43,251 nucleotides of DNA from Mucidula mucida (Eukaryota; Basidiomycota; Agaricomycetes; Agaricales; Physalacriaceae): the NCBI GenBank assembly GCA_015501055.1, contig JADNYV010000293.1, positions 1 to 43,251 on the forward strand, given 5' to 3'. The notes below the pieces were generated by a model that was given only the letters and a program-made list of their open reading frames with translations, had not been told where the DNA came from and made no database searches. A program made the position numbers and the translations under genes. Below are positions 1 through 9,100 of the stretch, piece by piece (positions within the stretch are counted from its first letter, which is position 1; each line of letters starts with the position of its first letter).

Positions 1-753
1 CAAGAGAGCTCAGAACGGATCAGTATGTAGGCAATCACGGCTACTGTGGTGGGATGTGGGAGTCGGGAGCTCTGGGACAACTCTGGGAGGATGTACAACG
101 AAGAAGAGATAAGACCTGCTTCCTTGTTTGGCTAAACTTCCTCCCGTTAACATCCTTCATACTAATAGCTACTACTGCTGCTCACGGCCCAACGTCGCGA
201 CACTTTAGGCAGTAGTATTGGGGACTTCTTACATCGCCAACTCTCCTTTGTCGCTCCAATCCACTCCAGGAGTACTCCAGGCTAGAGGATCATGACTCAA
301 CCAGCGCTCAGGAATCCGAAACGCGTCAAGGTTAAGGATATTGGCTCCAATGGACCACGCCGAAGCGACGCGTAACGCTTCCGTGTTGGAATCTCCACCC
401 AGTTCCGACCATTATTCAGCACGTCGCAACAAGGTATACAATGGTCTAAGTTAGATGCGAAAAGCCTGCCACCAAGCGTGTCGAGAAAGGAATTTCCGGT
501 CAATTCGCCATCCCAGCAATCATCCCTCGGCGTCATTCCTTTCATCACATTCTTGTGAACCCCCTATAATTCAGAGACTTTTCTCGTACATGCCGTTAAA
601 GACAAGAAATTGTAGAGGTAAACCCTCCTCTTGTCTATGAAGGCTACGCAGGTATAAGGATTGATTATGAATGCTCAAGAGGTGGATCCAAGCGCTGCGC
701 CGCTCGTTGTTCAAGTCACAAAAGACTGGAAAGCCTTCATCAAAAGGCCCCGT
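1..753. other. No gene recognised at left edge
   Basis: Only short overlapping open frames on both strands are present. None shows a recognisable domain, a plausible exon chain or low-complexity coding character. The right end abuts the aldo-keto reductase relic. A gene could enter from outside the window, but nothing here supports one. Confidence 0.4.
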
Positions 754-985
754 ATGTCGCAATAGCTTTTCTCTTCGCTCCTGCTCCTGCTCCTCCTTCG
801 AACCTCGGTATCTACCTCCCGCGCTGGAGTACGCATGTCTCCACTCAGCTGGGAGCGATGAGTATTGGCAGTGACAAATGGAACTCCTCCATAAGACCCA
901 CGGATAAGGAGGCCAGTTTCAAGTTTCTGGACGCGTAGCAACTCAAATGGCGAAGCAGCCTTTACCATCGCCCCTCAAGTCTTGA
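754..985 (+). pseudogene. Aldo-keto reductase relic: exon-1 head fused to last-exon tail
   Basis: The stretch matches two separate parts of the intact aldo-keto reductase at 14476-15828. Bases from the ATG at 754 to about 945 match the start of its first exon. Shared pieces include [17 protein letters not shown] and [10 protein letters not shown], read in two frames because one base is missing near 850 (CTCAG versus CTCCAG). An early TAG lies just after the start. The next 40 bases (about 946-985) match the extreme C-terminus of the same enzyme (MAKQPL-P-P-K, then TGA). Everything between, including the catalytic Lys and His and four introns, is absent, so no enzyme can be made. It lies on the opposite strand from the intact gene. 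The homology is seen directly; derivation from this particular gene rather than a sister copy is inferred. Confidence 0.85.
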
Positions 986-1595
986 AGTTGCGTGCACGAA
1001 AAATATCGCAGCTGTCTGGTGTACCGTTAAAATGGAAGATACCTATGACCTTAAGCTTGTATTACAACGCGAATGTGATGCCAAATATTCACTGTTTTTG
1101 TGAGTGTGAACCCATCTAAAAATAGTATGCCTCCGTCCTGAAAGACTTGGGGACTTGTGTGGCGTTGTTTTTGCGTCTCGCTCAAGTCTTGGAGCTCTCA
1201 CGCCACTACCGACCATCTTTCGCGGTTATCATGACTCTGAAAGCCTATGTAGGGAACCCTCTGCTGGAGAATGCAGAAGCAAGCAGCCGCCTCGTTTAAA
1301 GGCGCCCAGTGCGCTGTCCCAGACTGTTAGTAGTAGTGAAGGCGTCAAGATTCGAGGACCAAAGAAAGCTTCGATTCTGTTGCACAATCACAAGCAAAGG
1401 AGTCCTGAACGTCCTCAACCCATCATATCTTCATTGAATCTACGTGTCCGTCGAGGTATACCTATCTAATATACAGTGTGTTGATACATGTAAATACTAA
1501 GCTCGTGAATACACCGTGAATATGCTATGCAATAGTCGAATTTACAATACCAACCGTGAGCCCTTCCAAGAAATAAATGTCCGTCTATCCCAGTC
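986..1595. other. Intergenic, nothing recognised
   Basis: This separates the reductase relic from the stop codon of the wc-2 homologue. No exon chain, repeat or RNA gene was recognised. The part nearest 1595 should contain the 3' untranslated region of the minus-strand wc-2 gene. Confidence 0.4.
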
Positions 1596-2660
1596 TCAGC
1601 TTAAAGTGATTTCACCGCCCTCCGCGGCAGCATGCGAAGTCTCGTCGCTCTTTCTAACCGATTTGGCCCATCGCAGCCCACAAGCGTTACACAGTGTCTT
1701 GGGACCCAACGGTCCCTTCCTCCACTCTGGTGAATCCGTCCTGCCACACGTCACGCAGACATATTGGTCTGAACTATGCGTTTTCTTAGCCTGAAAAATC
1801 TGGTCAGCGGACAATCACGATACAAAAACTCGTCATACCTTCTTCTTCTTCGAGCCATCTTCTTCCTCCAGATGATCCGCCAGCGTGTTCGTAGAATAGA
1901 GCGAGGTCGGGGGTCCAAGATTTACGCCACCTCCGCCGCCATCAAAGCTGCTCCTTACAGGCGTCCGCACGCGGTCATTGTCGTAACCGCCCACGCTGAG
2001 ACTCGTTGACGTATACAAAGGGAGCGGTCCGGGATTCGGCGGATACCTGTTCGACACCACAGGCGAGACATTCAACGCTCCTGGTGCATTTCCTGTCAAC
2101 TCGCGCAAGCGCCGCTGGAGGCGCTCGTTCTCCACCTTGAGGTCAAGGAATGTGTTTAGCCTTCATAAGCTTGAGAAAAACGCGAGTAGAGAGGCGTTAG
2201 AAGGCTTACATCGCAGCGTTCCGGCTGGGATAGGGACGTGCCATCGCGATGATGAACGACATCTGCGGGTGCGCCTTGATCTCAAACAGTAATGAGGGCG
2301 GGTACATCGGCTCCCTCGTCTTGAGCTTGGTGTACACCATGAACTCGCTTCCAGCTTGGAACATCGTTCGGAAGGCGTCCACATCGTCCGCTGTCCAAGT
2401 CATTCTGAGACTCGGTATACCTTGTAGAAAGTCAAGGGCAACCTACGAGAAATCAAATCACCGAAATCGCGATTCAAGAGATCCGCATCCCGCCAGCCCA
2501 ACAGCTCATGAACAGAGGTACCACAATAAAGAATCTTGCAGTCCGTGGAAAGAACGATAATGATGGTGTCCGCTAACTCCGTGATGAGGAGATCCGCCCA
2601 TCTTTTCCGTTTGGTGAACTCGAACGTGGACGATGGGCCGTCCTTGTTGTTGCTGGACAT
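1596..2660 (-). CDS. wc-2: White Collar-2-type PAS/GATA transcription factor
   Basis: Nuclear partner of the blue-light receptor White Collar-1. In basidiomycetes WC-1 usually lacks a zinc finger, so WC-2 supplies DNA binding for the light-response complex (family knowledge). Four exons (2660-2447, 2390-2210, 2160-1839, 1790-1596) give 303 aa in frame; introns are 48-56 nt. A PAS domain spans roughly residues 25-125, with LLGWRDADL and, across intron 1, the typical FIxPDDV-like turn (ISPDDVDAF). [15 protein letters not shown] follows. A lysine run comes before the C-terminal GATA finger, C251-X2-C254-X18-C273-X2-C276, which has the 18-residue loop seen in WC-2 proteins. The start at 2660 (MSSNNKD) was preferred over in-frame upstream starts because the PAS follows at normal spacing. 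The gene stands alone between gene-poor stretches. Family assignment is secure; light function is inferred. Confidence 0.93.
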
Positions 2661-3623
2661 GAGGCGACAATGGTGGTGGTGGTGGTTTAAGAAGGCGAGG
2701 AAGCGAATAACGCGCCGCGCCCCTATCTCAGATGACGTTATCCGCCTCGCGCTGCATTCATGCACTTGACTTTTTAAGGTGAGATTGTGCAAGGACCACG
2801 CTTGAATTCGGATCTCACCCGCATGAAACGTCCAGGGATATCGGAGCAAGTAGCGTTCAGAAAAGGACAGGACCTGCGAAAGGTCAACGTTCGAAGCTGC
2901 GAAGTTGGAGAGATTCTATAGATCAGTGTGGAGCAGCCCTTGCGCTGAACGCGGTTGACAGGTTGTCGTGCTCCTCATAAATCTTCGAGGGTACTGTCAG
3001 AAAAACTTCTGGGGGCAAACATACAGCTTCAGTGACGTTAACGCTAAAATCCGACCCCGTTACTGTATGGAGCGTATCACCTTGAGGTGGATCTCCGGAA
3101 TGCGTGCAGGCGCAAATCCCGGTAATACTTGCCTGATCCAACGGTCCTCAAGCTATAGGGCAAAAAACGTTGCAATACGATGGAACCTAAAATAGATCTG
3201 TAGGATGCCCATGGAGTGCACGCGCATGAAGAGCCTGCAATCTGTGTTGACCTTGGAAAGAGACGCGTTACTTTCGCGTCTTTAAAAAGGCCTGCCGGCA
3301 GTCAAACAGCAGCTTTGTGATTGGAGTGCTCACTATGAGATATGGGCACTGCATTCTCACCTCGCTTTCTCGAGTGACAAGACAGCTTGCCTCGCCAAAA
3401 TCCAAGTGATCCTTCCATCTGTGTCATTTCCACCTCATTTAAACTTCTTTTAGTCCAAGCTTACCTATTGACAAGGCCGGAAGATCGCGACGATCCACAA
3501 CACGTTGGGCTCATATCACGAAATCGTCAACACCGCGCGCAGTAGATCATGAGAGTTCTGATGATGCTTGTTACTCTCATATAGAACGCGAACAACCAGC
3601 CAAAGTAAACGCGATCGTGAGGG

Positions 3624-3716
3624 CAAGAGGACCGCGATAGAGCAATGAGCGACACATCAATGCTCGCGTGTTTCTCGCGTGAATACCGCGTGTCGCGCAG
3701 GGAAGTCAGTCGGCAT
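3624..3716 (+). repeat. 93-bp inverted-repeat arm A
   Basis: This arm pairs with the reverse complement of 4025-4117: 86 of 93 positions match by eye, with no gaps. The spacer is 308 bp. Read on the plus strand the arm is open and encodes a peptide that includes TSMLA-FSREYRVSRREVSRH. Confidence 0.8.
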
Positions 3717-4024
3717 GCTGAGTGCCGGACATTGAGCATATAACATTCGAAGCGTATGTCTAGTAATAGAAGAACACGCAGAGCTATTCATTGCGAACAA
3801 AAGGAGCACCCTTATGAGTATATTTTTTGTGTGATGAGTGACAGAACACAACGACTCTAGTCACCTCCGTCGTGGATATTCTCACCGTAACCGGGACCAA
3901 GAACACACTTAAGTACCACAGTCACCCAGAGAGAGATGTGCTCAATGTCTACCTTCGCCGAGAATGATGAGAGCAATATGCGCTGGCCACAGACGACCGG
4001 CTTCGCCACCGCTGGATGCCGCAA

Positions 4025-4117
4025 ATGCCGGCTGACTTCCCTGCGCGACACGCGATACTCACGCGAGAACCACGCGAGCATTGATGTGCCGCTGATTGCT
4101 CTATCGTGGTCCTCTTG
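4025..4117 (-). repeat. 93-bp inverted-repeat arm B
   Basis: Reverse-complement partner of 3624-3716. On the minus strand it encodes nearly the same peptide, with Trp for Cys, Ile for Met, Gly for Asp and His for Arg; three of the seven differences are synonymous. It sits in a longer minus-strand open frame (3857-4135). No domain was recognised. Confidence 0.8.
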
Positions 4118-4304
4118 CGTGAGGGGCGGAGGCAAAACGCGTTGACCCTAATCGGGCTTGTCGGTGATAGCTCCCTCTTTCTACGCCAGTAAAAAGCAAA
4201 GCAATCGACATTATTAAAGAAAAATAAAGAGAGACCCGCAAGTACAACCTCCCCCATCGTAATGTACCTCTATACTGTCTAAAATCCAAAACCAAAAAGC
4301 GCAT

Positions 4305-5671
4305 TCAGACAATACAATACCCTCCATCCACGCGTATCTCCGAGCCCGTCATAAACCTCGACGCGTCGCTCGCCAGGTACACAATCGCGCCCGACAGATC
4401 ATCGGGATCTCCGATCCTGCCCATGGGTGTCAGCCGCTCCCATGTGGCCTACAACACGTCAAACTCCGCGCCCCCGTGATGAAAGGCACAAGACACACCT
4501 TCAACTCTGGGTCGTGCTCCAAGATCGTCTTGGTGAGCTTGGTCGCCATGTACCCAGGACTCAGGCAGTTGACGCGGACATTGCTCTTTGCCCACTCGAC
4601 AGCCAAACTCGAGGCCATGTGGCGGACAGCTGAAGGGGGGGGGTAAGTAGTGGCGATGATGAGATCAAACACGGGGATGCATACCAGCTTTTGACGCGTT
4701 ATATGGGGTTTGCGGCTGTGGGGGAGATGATGAGAACAAAATGTGGGGGTCGGCGGGCACGATATACAAACCTGGGGAATGTTGATGATCTAGGGAACAA
4801 ATAACGTTAGTGTGTGGGGGGGGAGGGACAGGGCAAAGACAGGACAAACATTGGCACTCATGCTAGCCACGAGAACAATAGAGCCGCCGCCCTGGGGTAT
4901 CATGTTCCGAGCGGCTTCACGGGCGGTGAAGAACGCGCCGTGCACGTTGATATCATAAAGCCGCTTTATGCGGTCAAACGGGTAACTGCCGGGGGAACAC
5001 GTTAGACACATCAAACGTTGGAGCAAGGCGGCGACGCACTCAAAGGCAGAGTAGTTTTCGACGATACCTGGCGACGCTTAGTCATAGCACGGAGGAGGAA
5101 GGGGGAAATTTACCAGCCGAAGCGACGACCGAGTCTACTCGGCCATACGTGTTGATCACCTCGGAGAATGCCTTTTGTACTGAAATTTCGGATGATACGT
5201 CGCATCCCAGACCGATAAAGTTGACATCGGACGGCGTCAGCCCGCTCGTCGCTGCAGAACGCGGGTGAGAGCAAGCACAACATAGTTTATTCCACGCACA
5301 ACAGGCATACGAAGAGAGCTCTTGCGCGGCATTGCTCGCCTCTTCCTGTTTTAAATCCACGATAGCCAGCGTACTGCACCCTCTGCAACGACCAAGCGTC
5401 AGAACGCGTCAGGAGCAACAGAGAGGAAACGCACGACTGCACCATTGCCTTGCAGAACTCGTTTCCCAGACCACGGGCAGCGCCGGTGACCACACAAACC
5501 TAGGATAGCACCTCAATAAACCTTCACAAGGCGACAACGACAACGACAGACTTTGCCCTCCATCGAGAACGCAGGCAGCGTCCGGGGCGCCGACATGAAC
5601 CGCCGCTGCATCGACTGCGCGGCAAGAGTGCGGAATGCTGGCTGGGCCCGGGAGACGAGACTGGCTGCCAT
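4305..5671 (-). CDS. Short-chain dehydrogenase, D-arabinitol/sorbose-reductase-like
   Basis: NAD(P)-dependent oxidoreductase of the classical SDR family. The closest resemblance I recognise is to fungal D-arabinitol 2-dehydrogenase and sorbose-reductase types, so a polyol/ketose substrate is likely but unproven. Ten exons fit: 5671-5552, 5499-5435, 5382-5300, 5251-5114, 5067-5040, 4985-4850, 4789-4772, 4715-4685, 4629-4499, 4448-4305, giving 297 aa. Two introns are multiples of three and open (5039-4986, 5299-5252), so unspliced reading would insert extra residues. Features: cofactor motif TGAARGLG (45-52), VASAG, NVHGAFF, catalytic Ser188, Tyr201 and Lys205 (YNASK), LSPGYM, and a terminal VDGGYCIV. 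The first 35 residues are rich in Arg, Ser and Ala with no acidic residue, resembling a mitochondrial presequence. One exon is only 18 nt. Confidence 0.88.
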
Positions 5672-6177
5672 CGAAGATGCTGGTGGTGAGAGTGAGAGTT
5701 GTTTGTGGCAGTTAGGTGGGCGCGAAAATAATTTGTTGGAGCGGACCCATTGATTGATTTACGAGTGTGGGGTAAGGTTTCCTCCCCCCCACGTGGCTTC
5801 GGTGGTAGTACCATGACCCGAATCCCACCGCGGTAGTCCTCGGGCGCGCTCGCGTCAATTATCAACGCCTTGACTACAATCCAGATTCCATTTATTGAAC
5901 AGCGAACGCGTAGCATGTAACATATATATCCCCTACATATAACGGGAGAGGTATAGAAATTCATAAAAACAACTAGGTAAATGTGGGGTATCGCTAATAG
6001 CAACCTATAATAAAACAGCGCGAAGAAAATAAGGTTACGAATGAGCGGACCGCGATGGGGAGTGGACATGAGTATAAGCCGTGAAAGAGAGTGATAGAAA
6101 TCCAACGAGTGTGTACAGTGAATAGATAGGATAAGGAAAACAAGAAAACAATCGTGAAAGCAAACCAGACAGATACA
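5672..6177. other. Intergenic between dehydrogenase start and kinesin stop
   Basis: This should hold the promoter of the minus-strand dehydrogenase and the 3' end of the kinesin transcript. A 193-codon minus-strand open frame (5524-6105) runs out of frame into exon 1 of the dehydrogenase and has no domain, so I treat it as non-coding. Confidence 0.45.
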
Positions 6178-9100
6178 TCATAGACATGCAAACTTGGACT
6201 TGCGCTTCGATGTTAGCTCGTCCATACGCGAGTCTAGCTGTTGGCGTGCCCGTTCTTTTGCTCTCCGCTCCTCGTCGAGTTTCTGCTCGTAAGACTGCTT
6301 CTCCTCGACAATCGACTTGCGGACATTGACCACCTCCCGCTTAGTCTCAGCCAGCTCGTTCCGCAGTCCCTCCAGCTTCGTATTCAGCGTATCCCGCTCC
6401 CGAGCGAGCTCTGTAGCGTGCATCCGTGCCTTGCGCACTAGGAAGTCAAATCAATACCATCTTCGTCAGATCAGGTAAAGAAACACATACAGTTCTTCTC
6501 AGAATCACCGAGCGACGTTTCAAGCGTGCTAACCAAATCCATATGCGTCTGCAGATCACTCTCGCAGTGGGTCAGCTGCTTGTTGAGCGTCTTGATCATC
6601 GCCTCCTGCTCATCAAGCAGCTTGGCCTGGGCTTCAATCTTTTTCAGGTCAGGTGCAGACCCAGTTAGTACAGAGCCAGGTCCGACAGACGTTGACGGAG
6701 AGTCCGCTTGAGATTCCCGTGATGAAGTCGACGAACTCATGGCCGACGATGTCGTAGATGATATACTGGCGCCAACATCACGAGGAGCCGGCGGAGGAGG
6801 AACAGAGGGTGGTGGTGTAGGAGGGGGGAGTTTCATAGGTGACATTCCGTTCCCACGAGTATACGAAACAGACCGGTCTTGTGTCGGTCGCCCATTAGGC
6901 GGCGATGCACTACGAGACAGCTGGGCCTGCAGTTCTCGTAAAAGCGTATCAGAGCGACTTTTCTCCACCTGCAGCGTATCCTTCTCGTCCTTGACCTTTT
7001 GTAGATTATCCTGCATCTCTGCAAGGACAGACCGATGTCGCTCCAGCTCTCCGACGAGTGATTCCCGCTTCGACGCTTCCTGGATAAGTTTAGACTGTTC
7101 GTTCCTAAACGTGTCGAGTTCCGCCCGAAGCCTTGCGACTTCCACGGCCAATTCGTCTCGCTCGTTCTCGAACGTCACTACCTGCTCTTGTAGGCCCGTA
7201 ATAGTCCTCGAGCTCTCCGCGGCGGCTTGCTCGTGGTTCTCGTGCGTCTGCTCTCGAGCAAGTGACCACTCATCAGCGGCGGCCTTGTGGGCCTCGACCT
7301 CCGCTACCAGCAGATCATGATCTTTGCGAAGAGTAGCCAACTCTGTCTCGTGCTGGCGTTTGAGATCCTCCAGGACGGCAGTCACAGTCTCCTTCTCCGC
7401 CGCCAGAGCCTGCTCGCTTTGTAACCGAGCTTGCTCTAGAGCGGAATGGTGTTCCTCTTGCAGAGCAATGATAGTAGAGTTCAGGTCCGCGACAGCTTGT
7501 TGATGTTCCGCCTTTAGCCTGACAGTCTCCTCCGTGTGAGTCTGAGTCAGAGCCAGAAGCTTAGCCTCGGAATCCTCGATCGAAGTCTTCAGAGAAGCAG
7601 AGTGCGCGTCTTTCAACTGCGCAAGCTCCTCATCGTTGCAGCGTCCCATCTCCTCCAGAACAGCAGCGTGCTGCTCCTTCGTCTGCTGGATGGCTGCTTC
7701 CAACTCGCCCTTGGCATTGGCGTTAGTAGCAGAGGCCGCAGAGGCCGCTTCTTCCTTGGCAGCGATAAGACTGGCATTGAGACGCTCGCCTTCAACCCGC
7801 CATTCCTCTTTGAGCCGCATTAGAACGCCCTCGTGCTCAGATCGGACCCTGTCGAGTTGAAGAGTAAAGTCCTCCTCCTTCGTCGATAGAACGCGGGTGT
7901 GTTCCGATTTCAAGCGTTCAATCTCTTCGGCAAATGCGGCTTCCTTGCGACTGGTAGCAGCAGTGTGTTCCTCCTGCAGGTTCTGCAGCGCGACCATCTG
8001 GGATGAGTGCGATTCCGACAGTGAGCCCTCCCGAGAAATTTCCAGGATCCGAAGTGCGCCTGCATGCTCCTCCTTCATCCGGTCCAAGGTCACAGCAGCA
8101 TCAGCAGCCTGCTTCTCCAGCGCAGAAGCATGGTCTCCTCGAAGTTTGGTCAAGACGTTGTAGTAATCCTCCTCTGTCTTGTGAAGGACAGAAGAAGCCT
8201 CCGCCTCCTTTTGCTTGATGACCTCCTCGTGCTCAGCGACGAGTTTACGAACGGCGCTTTCGTGCTCGCCTTTGGTTTGAGACAGGATGTCACTGGCCTC
8301 CTGCAAGCGACGAGCGAGTTCCTCCTCGTGGTCCGCCTGGAGCTTGCCAAAGGCAGCTTCGTGATCCCGGTGGACCTGTTCGAGAGTCGCCGACGCAACG
8401 ACCAACTCCTCGCGCAGCGACCCAACGGCGGCTTCGTGCTCCTTCATGCGAGACATCAGGCCATCGAGTTCGGCCTCCTTGGCCTTGAGGGCCTCGACAT
8501 GCTCTGTACGCAGGTCCTCGACAGCGGCAGCGTGATCCTTGTTAACTTTTTCGAGGGCTTCCAACAGCTCAACTTCATGCTTTCGCACTTCTTCGAGCGC
8601 TTCAAGATCTTGGTCATAACTCCTGCGGAGATTGGCCATCTCGGAAGACATGTTCACGGCCTAATGAAAAGATGAGATGTGTTGAACATAGGCCAAATGA
8701 ATAATACCTGATCGCGGGACAAAGCAGTCAACTCGTCGTGTTGACGTTTCACTTGTGTGAGCTGGCCGTTGAGACTCTCAACCATCTCACGATGCTGAGA
8801 CTCTTTCGCCGCCATAGACCTGAAAAGCTGTCGGAAACTACAAACGATTGAGGAGAACACACGTACAACATTAGCTCGTTAAGCCGTTCTAGGGACTCGT
8901 CCGTGTCAGAATTCACTGATGAGCCGTTCCTCTCAGACTCCGAGTCTCCAAGATCAACTATGCCGTGCCCATTGAGATTGAGCTCCATGCTTTTTCGGAT
9001 GTGATTGAAGTGACTGAGGGTCTTTGGTGAGAGGTGGGCCTCGTCAGAGTGATGACCATTCATTTGGGCAGGCACCGTTTCTGGTGACCCATCCGCGGGC

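Larger units (their letters stand above)
2661..4304. other. Gene-poor interval upstream of wc-2, with inverted repeat
   Basis: About 1.6 kb separates the wc-2 start from the 3' end of the dehydrogenase, so it should hold the wc-2 promoter. It contains the 93-bp inverted repeat described separately and a 7-bp perfect hairpin (3261-3267 with 3275-3281). No supported gene was found. Confidence 0.45.

Noticed and set aside
3261..3281. 7-bp perfect hairpin (AGACGCG / CGCGTCT)
   Set aside because: Seven base pairs in intergenic DNA is easily chance; no adjacent transcript is known.
5524..6105. 193-codon minus-strand open frame
   Set aside because: It overlaps exon 1 of the dehydrogenase in another frame, lacks a domain, and its hydrophobic start and low-complexity end look like a chance frame across promoter and coding DNA.
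6739..7320. 193-codon plus-strand Ser-rich frame
   Set aside because: Antisense to the kinesin tail; no independent evidence for a gene.
8064..8675. 203-codon plus-strand open frame
   Set aside because: Antisense shadow of the kinesin coiled-coil exon; codon-biased coiled-coil coding DNA commonly leaves open antisense frames.
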